A program made the translations under genes and the position numbers. The notes beneath the pieces were generated by a model. That model did no database searches. It was not told the origin of the DNA and saw only the letters and a program-made list of their open reading frames with translations. Shown here one piece after another: positions 1 through 6,881 of a DNA stretch of 9,143 nucleotides. The stretch is taken from contig QNYN01000001.1 in assembly GCA_003973585.1 (NCBI GenBank), positions 1 through 9,143 of the forward strand, written 5' to 3'. Within the stretch, counting starts at the first letter, position 1. Every line of letters begins with the position of its first letter. Source of the DNA: Fusobacteriota bacterium. Its GTDB lineage: Bacteria > Fusobacteriota > Fusobacteriia > Fusobacteriales > Fusobacteriaceae.

Positions 1-3
1 AAA

Positions 4-35
4 AAAATACAATCAGATTGAATTGATTGTATTTT
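4..35 (-). terminator. Intrinsic terminator after the beta-helix gene
   Basis: A perfect 12-bp inverted repeat pairs 4-15 with 24-35 around an 8-base loop. Read on the minus strand, the 3' arm runs directly into a T tract (the A run at 1-7), as expected of a Rho-independent terminator about 18 bases past the stop codon at 53-55. The stem is A/T-rich, so it is weak in GC but complete in form. A run of T on the plus-strand side means it could also act on a convergent transcript entering from the left. Confidence 0.7.
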
Positions 36-52
36 AAATTTTTATAATTTTT

Positions 53-1777
53 TTATTTTTTTCCTTGGTACTGCACTTTCTTTTGAATCGAAATATCTTT
101 TGGATTTATTTTTGGGTATTCTTTTTTGTGCACCTTTGCAAATTCGTCCGGTAAAATCAATTGAAAAATTTTATATCCAAAAGTCCTAGCCCATTTATCA
201 GAAACATCATAATAAAGGGCTAAATGTTTTTTCTCAACTGTTGAAGGTCCTATCCTTGGATTTGTAAAGAATTCACTGACATTATTTACTATGGTTTCTG
301 TATTTTTTAAATGATCATGCTGCCAATTAGAAGATTTTATTATTATTCCATAGTCTTCAACTAAAGAAAAAATATGATTTAAGCTATCATCATCAATTCC
401 TACTTCATTAGGAAGAGCCTCTAATTTGAAATTTGTTTTTTCAGGTTCTCTAAAATTTTTATTTTTTATTTTTTCTATACCAATAGAATTTTTAGCATTT
501 TTTCCTCCATATATATAATTATTATATATATTCTTAGAATTTATTTCTGATTGTTTACTAATATCTATTGCTACACTTCCCTTTCTAGTCATGACTAGAT
601 TATTGTAAAGTTTTAAATTAGGGATATCTTCTTTTTCTGTTATCCCATCTGGAATAGGAGAAGTCCTATCAAAGTCAGTATATATAGTATTATTATACAC
701 TTCTAGATTAGGGTTTCTTTTCATCCTTATGTTTGTGGTTCCATTATAAAGTAAAAGATTATTTGCAATCCGAGCTTTCATTTCATTATCTTTTGTTGCA
801 TCTATTAAAATAGCTTTCCCTTCATCTATCTTCAGATTAGAATAAGGTTTATGCACAACCCAAGAATAAATTCTTTGTTCTACTCCAAATATTAAATTCC
901 CATAAAAATCAAATCTATATTCATCTTTATCTTTACCAAAATTTCTATCCCATTTTTTCATAATGCCATGTCCACCTGTAAGAGAAGAATGGCCAATATT
1001 ATAAATAACATTTCCTTTTACAGTAACATATCGGCCTTTATAGATATTAACTCCTTTTTGATACGCATCATGAATTATATTATTTTGAATAATAATATCT
1101 GTTCCATCTACATTTATAGCTGTTTCACCACCATTGGGTCTATCAAGATCAGGATTTTCAAAATAATTCTTATGCCACCATTTATTTTTTAACATCTCAT
1201 AATGATCATTCTGTGCCATTCCATCAATTTCTAAACCCTCAATAATAATATACGAAGATTTAGATGTTAGATTAAAGCCTCTATCCCTAAAGTTGATTAA
1301 AACTCTTTCACCAGGTAGCCTAGTTATTTTAATAGGATTCTTTTCATTCCCTTTGAATCTAATATCAGAATCTTTAAAGTAGCGACCTCCTCTTATATAA
1401 ATAACATCTCCAGGCTTCACTTTGATATTTTCTAAATTATTATATGGGGTTTCTATCTTTCCATTACCATTTACCTTAGAATTTAAAACTACATAAACTC
1501 CTTTTGGATTTTTATCTTTTTTTATAGAAGTTAGAGTGACCTTTGATATTTTTTTATTCTTATCAATCACTTCAAATTTAAAGGTTCCATTTTGATGATA
1601 TCCAGGTTGCCAAGTAATTATACCTGTCCTTTTGTTTATACTCATCCCTACTGGAGCATTTTTTAAGCTTTCTCCATCTTTTATCCTCAAAGAAAAAGGA
1701 TGCCCTGTATAAGTTTTTAAATTAAGATTTTGTGAAAAGACCATAGAAAAAAGCAAAAAATAAATAATTATTTTCAT
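53..1777 (-). CDS. Secreted protein with Ig-like domain and right-handed parallel beta-helix
   Basis: The 574-residue product starts with a signal peptide (short basic start, hydrophobic residues 4-15, probable cleavage near 16-17), so it is exported. Residues about 20-85 look like a putative Ig/cadherin-like domain of the He_PIG type, with the typical APVGMSIN...TGIITWQP run at 41-58. From about 94 a pectate-lyase-like fold begins (PGDVIYIRGGRY at 122-133), followed by repeated beta-helix rungs rich in paired Asn, such as IIIQNNIIHDA (228-238), VTVKGNVIYNI, IANNLLLYN, LEVYNNTIYT and LKLYNNLVMT, to about 425. The last 110 residues match nothing I recognise. No catalytic residues can be assigned, so it may be a polysaccharide-active enzyme or a binding/surface protein. 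An AGGAGG site lies 4 bases before the ATG. Transcription comes either by read-through from pgk or from a poor TATAAA-containing promoter at 1801-1806. Gene and fold are confident, function is not. Confidence 0.85.
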   Translation of the reverse strand: MKIIIYFLLFSMVFSQNLNLKTYTGHPFSLRIKDGESLKNAPVGMSINKRTGIITWQPGYHQNGTFKFEVIDKNKKISKVTLTSIKKDKNPKGVYVVLNSKVNGNGKIETPYNNLENIKVKPGDVIYIRGGRYFKDSDIRFKGNEKNPIKITRLPGERVLINFRDRGFNLTSKSSYIIIEGLEIDGMAQNDHYEMLKNKWWHKNYFENPDLDRPNGGETAINVDGTDIIIQNNIIHDAYQKGVNIYKGRYVTVKGNVIYNIGHSSLTGGHGIMKKWDRNFGKDKDEYRFDFYGNLIFGVEQRIYSWVVHKPYSNLKIDEGKAILIDATKDNEMKARIANNLLLYNGTTNIRMKRNPNLEVYNNTIYTDFDRTSPIPDGITEKEDIPNLKLYNNLVMTRKGSVAIDISKQSEINSKNIYNNYIYGGKNAKNSIGIEKIKNKNFREPEKTNFKLEALPNEVGIDDDSLNHIFSLVEDYGIIIKSSNWQHDHLKNTETIVNNVSEFFTNPRIGPSTVEKKHLALYYDVSDKWARTFGYKIFQLILPDEFAKVHKKEYPKINPKDISIQKKVQYQGKK

Positions 1778-1815
1778 TTATCCTCCTCAAAATAAATATA
1801 TTTATACAAATATAT

Positions 1816-1842
1816 AAAAGGAGGAATAAAATTCCTCCTTTT
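1816..1842 (-). terminator. Terminator-like hairpin between pgk and the beta-helix gene
   Basis: A perfect 12-bp inverted repeat pairs 1816-1827 with 1831-1842 around a 3-base loop, 15 bases past the pgk stop codon. On the minus strand the 3' arm ends in TTTT and continues as A/T-only sequence, giving a serviceable though interrupted U tract. The 5' arm contains an AGGAGG-like run and the 3' arm its complement, which could also pair with the ribosome site of the next gene at 1781-1787. Confidence 0.7.
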
Positions 1843-1857
1843 AGTATTTTTATTTAA

Positions 1858-3078
1858 TTATTTACAGTCGCAATTTTCGCATTCACAATGATCCGATATA
1901 GAATCGATTCCTGGTAATACTTTTCCTTCTAAATACTCTAATGAAGCTCCTCCACCTGTAGAGATATGAGTAAACTTATCAGCAAATCCTAAATCAATTG
2001 CTGCAGTTGCAGAGTCTCCTCCACCTATGATTGTAATAGCATCTTCTAAATTAGCAATAGCTTCACATACACCTATTGTTCCTTTAGCAAAGTTAGACAT
2101 TTCAAATACACCCATTGGTCCATTCCATACTACAGTTTTTGCACCTTTTAATTCTTCTTGGAATAACTCAACAGATTTTGGACCGATATCTAATCCCATT
2201 TCATCTGCAGGAATTTCTTCTACAGATACAACTTGATGTCCTGCATCATTTGAAAATTCTTTAGAAGTAATTGTATCAACTGGTAATACTAATTTATCTC
2301 CTGCTAATTCCATTAATTCTTTTGCTAAATCTAATCTATCTTCTTCACATAATGAAGAACCAATATTTAATCCTTTAGCCTTTAAGAATGTAAACATCAT
2401 CCCTCCACCAATAAGAATTTTATCAGCTTTTGGAATTAAATTTTTAATTACAGAAATCTTATCTGAAACTTTTGCTCCACCTAATATAGCTACTAATGGT
2501 TTTTGAGGATTTTCCACTACTCCTCCAATGAATTTAATTTCTTTTTCCATTAAGAATCCTGCTGCTGATTCTTTTATGTTTGATGCTACTCCTACATTTG
2601 ATGCATGAGCTCTATGTGCAGTTCCGAAAGCATCGTTTACAAATACATCTCCTAAAGATGCCCAGTATTTTCCTAATTCAGGATCATTTTTAGATTCTTT
2701 TTTACCATCGATATCTTCAAATCTAGTATTTTCAAACATCATAATTTCGCCATTTTTTAATTCTGCTACTGCTTTTTCTAACTCTTCTCCTCTAGTTTGA
2801 GGTACGAATTTAACTTCTTGTCCTAATAATTCAGCTAATCTTGCTGCTATTGGTGCCATAGATTTTCCTGCTTTATCTTCTTCAGTTTTTACTCTTCCTA
2901 AATGAGAGAAAGCAATAACTCTTCCACCTTTTTCTAATACATATTTAATTGTATCAGTTGCTGCAACTATTCTATTATCATTTGTAATTTTTCCATCTTT
3001 CATAGGAACATTAAAATCCACTCTCATTAAAACTTTCTTACCTTCTAAATTTAATTCATTAACTATTTTTTTTGCCAT
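1858..3078 (-). CDS. pgk: Phosphoglycerate kinase with an added Cys-rich C-terminal tail
   Basis: This cytosolic glycolytic enzyme transfers phosphate from 1,3-bisphosphoglycerate to ADP, giving 3-phosphoglycerate and ATP. The full two-domain protein is present in 406 residues. The N-terminal substrate motif RVDFNVP is at about 19-25, and FSHLGR and the basic [14 protein letters not shown] segment are intact. GGAKVSDKI and GGGDSATA mark the C-terminal nucleotide domain. After the usual ending (LPGIDSIS), an extra segment places His397, Cys398, Cys400, Cys403 and Cys405 in a CxCxxCxC pattern that ordinary PGKs do not have. The start is supported by GGAGGT at 3088-3093, 9 bases upstream. The gene follows gap after 82 bases, and I see no separate promoter, so it should be co-transcribed through the hairpin at 3111-3138. 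Confidence 0.98.
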   Translation of the reverse strand: MAKKIVNELNLEGKKVLMRVDFNVPMKDGKITNDNRIVAATDTIKYVLEKGGRVIAFSHLGRVKTEEDKAGKSMAPIAARLAELLGQEVKFVPQTRGEELEKAVAELKNGEIMMFENTRFEDIDGKKESKNDPELGKYWASLGDVFVNDAFGTAHRAHASNVGVASNIKESAAGFLMEKEIKFIGGVVENPQKPLVAILGGAKVSDKISVIKNLIPKADKILIGGGMMFTFLKAKGLNIGSSLCEEDRLDLAKELMELAGDKLVLPVDTITSKEFSNDAGHQVVSVEEIPADEMGLDIGPKSVELFQEELKGAKTVVWNGPMGVFEMSNFAKGTIGVCEAIANLEDAITIIGGGDSATAAIDLGFADKFTHISTGGGASLEYLEGKVLPGIDSISDHCECENCDCK

Positions 3079-3104
3079 TTTTTTATTACCTCCAAGAGTT
3101 TTAT

Positions 3105-3138
3105 ATAAAAAATAGCGGAAACCAATGCTTCCGCTATT
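3105..3138 (-). terminator. Internal terminator/attenuator between gap and pgk
   Basis: A perfect 10-bp stem pairs 3111-3120 with 3129-3138 around an 8-base loop and includes a GC-rich GCGGAA core. On the minus strand six consecutive T residues follow or finish the stem. It lies 22 bases after the gap stop codon and 12-20 bases before the pgk ribosome site. With no clear promoter after it, partial termination or RNA processing that lowers pgk relative to gap is the likely effect. The regulatory role is inference. Confidence 0.7.
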
Positions 3139-3160
3139 CTATTTTATTTTATTATTTTAA

Positions 3161-4177
3161 TTACTTTGCTAATTGAGCAAATTTCTTACAAGTTCTGATT
3201 AATTGAGATGTATAAGACATTTCGTTATCATACCAAGTTAAGATTTTTACTAATTGCTTTCCATCTACAGTCATTACTTTTGTAGATTGAGCATCAAACC
3301 ATGATCCAAATTGGATTCCGATACAATCAGATGATACGATTGGCTCTTCTGTATATCCTAAAGTTTCGTTAGCTGCTGCTTTGATTGCTGCATTAACTTC
3401 TTCTGGAGTTACAGTCTTTTCTAATTCTACTACTAAATCAACACATGATCCTGTAACAGTTGGAACTCTTACTGCTCCACCATCTAATTTTCCTAATAAC
3501 TCAGGTAATACTTTTCCTACTGCTACTGCTGCTCCTGTAGAAGTTGGAACCATGTTAGCTGCTCCTGCTCTTCCTCTTCTTGCATTGATATCTTTTGGAT
3601 GAGGTGCATCTAAGATGTTTTGGTCATTTGTATATGCATGGATAGTTGTCATGAATCCTTTTACTAATCCAAATTCTTTATTTAATACGTTTACAACTGG
3701 TGCTAAACAGTTAGTTGTACAAGAAGCTCCTGAAATAATAGTTTCTTCTCCAGTTAATACATCATCGTTTACGTTGAATACGATAGTTTTAAGATCTCCT
3801 GCTGCTGGTGCAGAGATAACTACTTTTTTAGCTCCTGCATCGATATGTGCTTGAGACTTTTCTTTAGAAACATAGAATCCAGTACATTCTAATACTACGT
3901 CTACACCTAATTCTCCCCAAGGTAAGTCTGCTGCATTTCTTTCAGAGTATATTTTTATTTCTTTTCCATCTACGATTATTCCATCTTCTGTAGCTTCAAT
4001 TGAATCCATTTTGAATCTTCCTTGAGCTGTATCAAACTTTAATAAGTAAGCTAAAGTTCTAGGATCTGTTAAGTCATTAATTGCTACGATTTCAAACTCA
4101 GGGTTGTCTGCCATTAATCTAAATGCTAATCTCCCTATTCTTCCAAATCCGTTTATTGCTATTTTTACTGCTGCCAT
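3161..4177 (-). CDS. gap: Glyceraldehyde-3-phosphate dehydrogenase, NAD-type
   Basis: This enzyme oxidises and phosphorylates glyceraldehyde-3-phosphate to 1,3-bisphosphoglycerate, forming NADH in the cytosol. The 338-residue length is normal. The Rossmann loop INGFGRIGR is at 8-16. Asp35 in VAINDL is the acidic residue expected to favour NAD over NADP. The active-site signature [10 protein letters not shown] carries the nucleophile Cys153, with partner His180 in [19 protein letters not shown] near the C-terminus is also typical. The start has a strong AGGAGG site at about 4185-4191, 7 bases upstream, and a good promoter at 4222-4249. The product feeds pgk directly downstream, so the two form a glycolytic transcription unit. 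Regular, G/C-richer codon choice compared with the beta-helix gene fits high expression. Confidence 0.99.
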   Translation of the reverse strand: MAAVKIAINGFGRIGRLAFRLMADNPEFEIVAINDLTDPRTLAYLLKFDTAQGRFKMDSIEATEDGIIVDGKEIKIYSERNAADLPWGELGVDVVLECTGFYVSKEKSQAHIDAGAKKVVISAPAAGDLKTIVFNVNDDVLTGEETIISGASCTTNCLAPVVNVLNKEFGLVKGFMTTIHAYTNDQNILDAPHPKDINARRGRAGAANMVPTSTGAAVAVGKVLPELLGKLDGGAVRVPTVTGSCVDLVVELEKTVTPEEVNAAIKAAANETLGYTEEPIVSSDCIGIQFGSWFDAQSTKVMTVDGKQLVKILTWYDNEMSYTSQLIRTCKKFAQLAK

Positions 4178-4221
4178 AATTTGTTCCTCCTAATTTTTTT
4201 GTTTTTTCTATCTCTGTATTC

Positions 4222-4249
4222 AGTATAACTTATTTTTTCTTTTTTTCAA
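4222..4249 (-). promoter_or_regulatory. Probable sigma-70-type promoter of gap-pgk
   Basis: On the minus strand a -35 TTGAAA (4244-4249) and a -10 TATACT (4222-4227) are separated by 16 bases of nearly pure A-rich spacer. Transcription would start near 4215, giving a short leader of about 38 bases before the gap ATG. No operator-like palindrome is visible in the leader. No convincing terminator for the upstream pseudouridine synthase gene lies between 4250 and 4299, so some read-through into gap is possible. Confidence 0.65.
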
Positions 4250-4299
4250 CTGAATTTGAATATCAATTTTACAACAATTTATGAGCTACTTTTACCCAT

Positions 4300-5175
4300 T
4301 CAACTTTCTTTTAATATATCTTTTATATCTTTTGGTAAATCTGCAACCACAATTTCTTCTTTACCTGTCTCGGGATTAGTAAACTTCAATTTATAAGCAT
4401 GTAATAGTTGTCGTTTTGCAATTTGATCTTTTTCCCCATAGAGGGTATCTCCTAAAATAGGATAACCTAGAGATGATAGATGAACTCTTATTTGATGGGT
4501 TCTACCTGTAAATAACTCCACTTCTAATAAGGTTAAGTTTTGATCTATCATTCTTTTTAAAACTTTAACTTTAGTTTTAGCAGTTTGTCCTCCTTTTTCT
4601 ACAGGTAATACTTGACGCTTTAGATTCTCGCCTACCCTTCCAATCGGTGTTTCAACTGTAAATTCATCTTTTTCAACTATCCCTTCAACTATTGTTTGAT
4701 AGTATTTTTTTACCGTTGATTTTTCTTTATTTTGTAAAAATGCTTGAGCATGTCCATTTTTAGCAACTACTATAAGACCAGAAGTATTCATATCTAATCG
4801 ATTATAGAATCTTGGAACTGTAATTTCACCAGTTTTTTCTTTCAGATAGTAAACAATTCCATTAGCTAAAGTTTTATCTACTTTTTTCTTTGTAGGATGA
4901 ACTACTAAATAGGGCTCTTTATTTATTATAATTAAATTATTATCTTCATATACAATATCTAACTCCATTTTTATTGGTAATATATTAGTTCCTTTATTGT
5001 GTTCCTTAACTAATAATCTATTTAATTTTCTAACTTTTTTATTAGGTTTTACTTTTTTACCATTTAAATAAATATCTATTTTTCTCATACTCCTACTAGA
5101 ATATCCCAAAACTTCCTTTAAGTAATCTCCTACTTTATAACCATGATATTCTGGTTCAATTATGCATTTTTTCAT
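4300..5175 (-). CDS. RluA/RluD-family RNA pseudouridine synthase
   Basis: The enzyme isomerises specific uridines to pseudouridine in rRNA or tRNA. The catalytic signature NRLDMNTSGLIV carries the nucleophilic Asp (Asp128 counted from the ATG used here). Family landmarks IINKEPYLVVHP before it and ELFTGRTHQIRVHLSSLGYPILGDTLYG after it are intact. The first 65 residues are basic and resemble the S4-like RNA-binding region of RluD-type enzymes. I use the ATG at 5173-5175 (291 residues) because the GGTGGAG ribosome site ends 6 bases before it. The upstream in-frame GTG (5185-5187) lies inside that site, and the ATG at 5179-5181 is too close to it. The exact member (RluA, C or D) and target uridine cannot be told from sequence alone. 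It sits between dacA and gap, with no evident functional link to either. Confidence 0.93.
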   Translation of the reverse strand: MKKCIIEPEYHGYKVGDYLKEVLGYSSRSMRKIDIYLNGKKVKPNKKVRKLNRLLVKEHNKGTNILPIKMELDIVYEDNNLIIINKEPYLVVHPTKKKVDKTLANGIVYYLKEKTGEITVPRFYNRLDMNTSGLIVVAKNGHAQAFLQNKEKSTVKKYYQTIVEGIVEKDEFTVETPIGRVGENLKRQVLPVEKGGQTAKTKVKVLKRMIDQNLTLLEVELFTGRTHQIRVHLSSLGYPILGDTLYGEKDQIAKRQLLHAYKLKFTNPETGKEEIVVADLPKDIKDILKES

Positions 5176-5210
5176 ATTCATCTCCACCTTTTTAGTATCT
5201 ACAATTAATT

Positions 5211-5238
5211 ATAGAGGCAATTATAAAATTACCTCTAT
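5211..5238 (-). terminator. Probable weak terminator after dacA
   Basis: A 12-bp stem pairs 5211-5222 with 5227-5238 around a 4-base loop, 18 bases past the dacA stop. The one imperfect position reads as a G-U wobble in minus-strand RNA but as a C-A mismatch in plus-strand RNA, so the structure is built for the minus-strand transcript. The U tract after it is interrupted, so termination may be incomplete. A TATAAT overlapping the end of the 3' arm (5208-5213) could be part of a promoter for the pseudouridine synthase gene, but no good -35 matches it. Confidence 0.5.
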
Positions 5239-5256
5239 ACATAATCATTACTCTAT

Positions 5257-6351
5257 TTAATTAAATATCCTATCAAAAAAACTTTTTTTCTCTATAGGTT
5301 CATCTATTGTTAATTCCTTTTTTAAATATACTTTTCCATCTATTAAAATTCTATATTCTCCTACTACAGTTTTAGCTTTTACAGGTGCAGTTATATTTTT
5401 CTGTATTTTTATCTCTCTTTTTACTTCTGCATCTTTTTTTATAACTCCAAAATAATCCCTTGAAGAATAAAATTTTACATTAGGTTTTATTCCATTTTTT
5501 ATTTGGACCATTCCTATTTTATCCCCTTTAGAAAGTAATTTTTTATAGGAATAATTATTATAAAAGCCCTCTAAATCTTTTAAAACTATTTTATCTCTAG
5601 TTTTTTCATCAGGAGCTCCTAAAACAACTTCTATCATAGATAAATTATTTTTCTTAGAAACTATGGAAATATTATATCCTGCTAAACTATGATGTCCTGT
5701 TTTTAATCCATAGATACCATAGATTCCTAATAATTTATTTCTATTTTTAAATGTTTGCTCTCCATTTCTTATGGTAGCTTCTTTCATCGAGGCTATTTTT
5801 AGGTAATCATCATATTTTAGAAGTTCCCTTGAAAGTTTATAAACATCATTTACAGTTGATACATCCATCTGTTTCCCAGTCATTTCAGGTGGTAACCCTG
5901 CTGGAGTATAATAATGAGTATTTTCCATTCCCAAAATATTAGCTTTTTTGTTCATTGATTTTACAAAGCTGTCTATATCACCTTTTCCAACATAATAAGC
6001 TAGAGAATACGCAGCATTATTAGCTGAATAAACAGCTGCTGCTTTTATAAGATCTCTAACACTTAATCTATCTCCCTTTGTCATCCATATCCTACTACCA
6101 CCAATTTTTCTAACCTCTTCAGGTATATTCACCATATCATCCATAGAAATATCTCCGGTTTCTATAGCTTCAAATGTTAATAATAGGGTCATCATTTTAG
6201 TTACCGATGCCAAAGGATATACCTTATCTTCATTTTCCTGATTTATTATTTTTCCATTTGAAGTCCCTAATAGCCTTGCAACTGGTCTATTTCCAGCTCC
6301 AAAACTTAATACACATATAGCCAAATACATTATTATAATAATTTTTTTCAT
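5257..6351 (-). CDS. dacA: D-alanyl-D-alanine carboxypeptidase (PBP5/DacA type, peptidase S11)
   Basis: This exported enzyme removes the terminal D-Ala from peptidoglycan pentapeptides and so limits cross-linking. All three penicillin-binding motifs are present and in order. The SxxK motif is Ser49-Val-Thr-Lys52 (Ser49 the nucleophile), SxN is Ser109-Ala-Asn111, and KTG is Lys217-Thr218-Gly219. A signal peptide covers about residues 1-19. A beta-rich C-terminal domain follows from about 270, and the protein ends in a short KKSFFDRIFN segment that resembles the amphipathic membrane anchor of PBP5-like proteins. The 364-residue length is within the family range. The start has a modest GAGGG-type site at 6355-6360. 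It appears to be transcribed alone, from the extended -10 promoter at 6424-6432 to the hairpin at 5211-5238. Confidence 0.95.
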   Translation of the reverse strand: MKKIIIIMYLAICVLSFGAGNRPVARLLGTSNGKIINQENEDKVYPLASVTKMMTLLLTFEAIETGDISMDDMVNIPEEVRKIGGSRIWMTKGDRLSVRDLIKAAAVYSANNAAYSLAYYVGKGDIDSFVKSMNKKANILGMENTHYYTPAGLPPEMTGKQMDVSTVNDVYKLSRELLKYDDYLKIASMKEATIRNGEQTFKNRNKLLGIYGIYGLKTGHHSLAGYNISIVSKKNNLSMIEVVLGAPDEKTRDKIVLKDLEGFYNNYSYKKLLSKGDKIGMVQIKNGIKPNVKFYSSRDYFGVIKKDAEVKREIKIQKNITAPVKAKTVVGEYRILIDGKVYLKKELTIDEPIEKKSFFDRIFN

Positions 6352-6423
6352 TTTCCCTCTTTCATCCTTTTTATTTTTTCCTAAAATATCAAATTTTAAA
6401 TATATTTTCTTTTACATCAAAAT

Positions 6424-6432
6424 ATTATAGCA
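6424..6432 (-). promoter_or_regulatory. Extended -10 promoter of dacA
   Basis: On the minus strand the sequence reads TGCTATAAT, a perfect extended -10 element. No TTGACA-like -35 lies at the right distance, where the nifU terminator sits instead, which is tolerable for an extended -10 promoter. Transcription would begin near 6417, giving a 5' leader of about 65 bases in which I see no strong structure. Confidence 0.5.
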
Positions 6433-6440
6433 TAAATTTA

Positions 6441-6472
6441 AAAAAAGGCGATAATTTCTCATCGCCTTTTTT
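6441..6472 (-). terminator. Intrinsic terminator of the nifS-nifU unit
   Basis: A perfect 12-bp stem pairs 6441-6452 with 6461-6472 around an 8-base loop. It has a GGCGAT/ATCGCC core flanked by six A on one side and six T on the other. It starts one base after the nifU stop codon. It is symmetric in form, but only the minus strand has a gene arriving at it. Confidence 0.88.
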
Positions 6473-6473
6473 A

Positions 6474-6851
6474 CTATTTTTCAGATTTTTTTGACATATA
6501 GTCTTCTATTGCTGCTTTTATTGCCTCTTCTGCTAACACCGAACAATGTACTTTAGCTGCTGGTAATCCTCCTAAAGCTTCTACTACCGCTTTATTAGTT
6601 ACTTCTAAAGCTTCTTTTACTGTTTTATTTACTATCATTTCAGTAGTTACAGATGATGAAGCAATTGCTGAAGCACATCCAAAAGTTCTAAATTTTACAT
6701 CTTTAATTACATCATTTTCTATTCTTAAGAAAATCTCCATCATATCTCCACAAGATGGACTTCCTATTTTCCCATATCCATCTGGATTTTCAATAACTCC
6801 TACATTTCTAGGATTCATAAAATGATCCATTACTTTTTCTGTATATTGCAT
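6474..6851 (-). CDS. nifU: Fe-S cluster assembly scaffold, NifU/IscU type (clostridial type)
   Basis: This short scaffold accepts sulfur from the cysteine desulfurase and iron to build a transient cluster for delivery to apo-proteins. It is a single IscU-like domain, without the ferredoxin-like and C-terminal domains of full nitrogen-fixation NifU. Counting from the ATG at 6849-6851 (125 residues), the ligands are Cys34 with Asp36 (PSCGD), Cys59 (FGCASAIASSS), and His102-Cys103 (KVHCSVLAEEAI). The chaperone loop that is LPPVK in E. coli IscU reads LPAAK. The ATG is preferred because GAGGAG (6860-6865) is 8 bases before it, whereas an upstream in-frame GTG (6858-6860) overlaps that site. It follows nifS after 30 bases and is clearly in the same operon. 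No hscA, hscB, iscA, iscR or ferredoxin gene accompanies it. Confidence 0.96.
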   Translation of the reverse strand: MQYTEKVMDHFMNPRNVGVIENPDGYGKIGSPSCGDMMEIFLRIENDVIKDVKFRTFGCASAIASSSVTTEMIVNKTVKEALEVTNKAVVEALGGLPAAKVHCSVLAEEAIKAAIEDYMSKKSEK

Positions 6852-6881
6852 ATTTGCCACTCCTCAATTAAAATTATTTTA

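Noticed and set aside
4250..4299. Terminator for the pseudouridine synthase gene
   Set aside because: No stable inverted repeat with a T run was found between its stop codon and the gap promoter.
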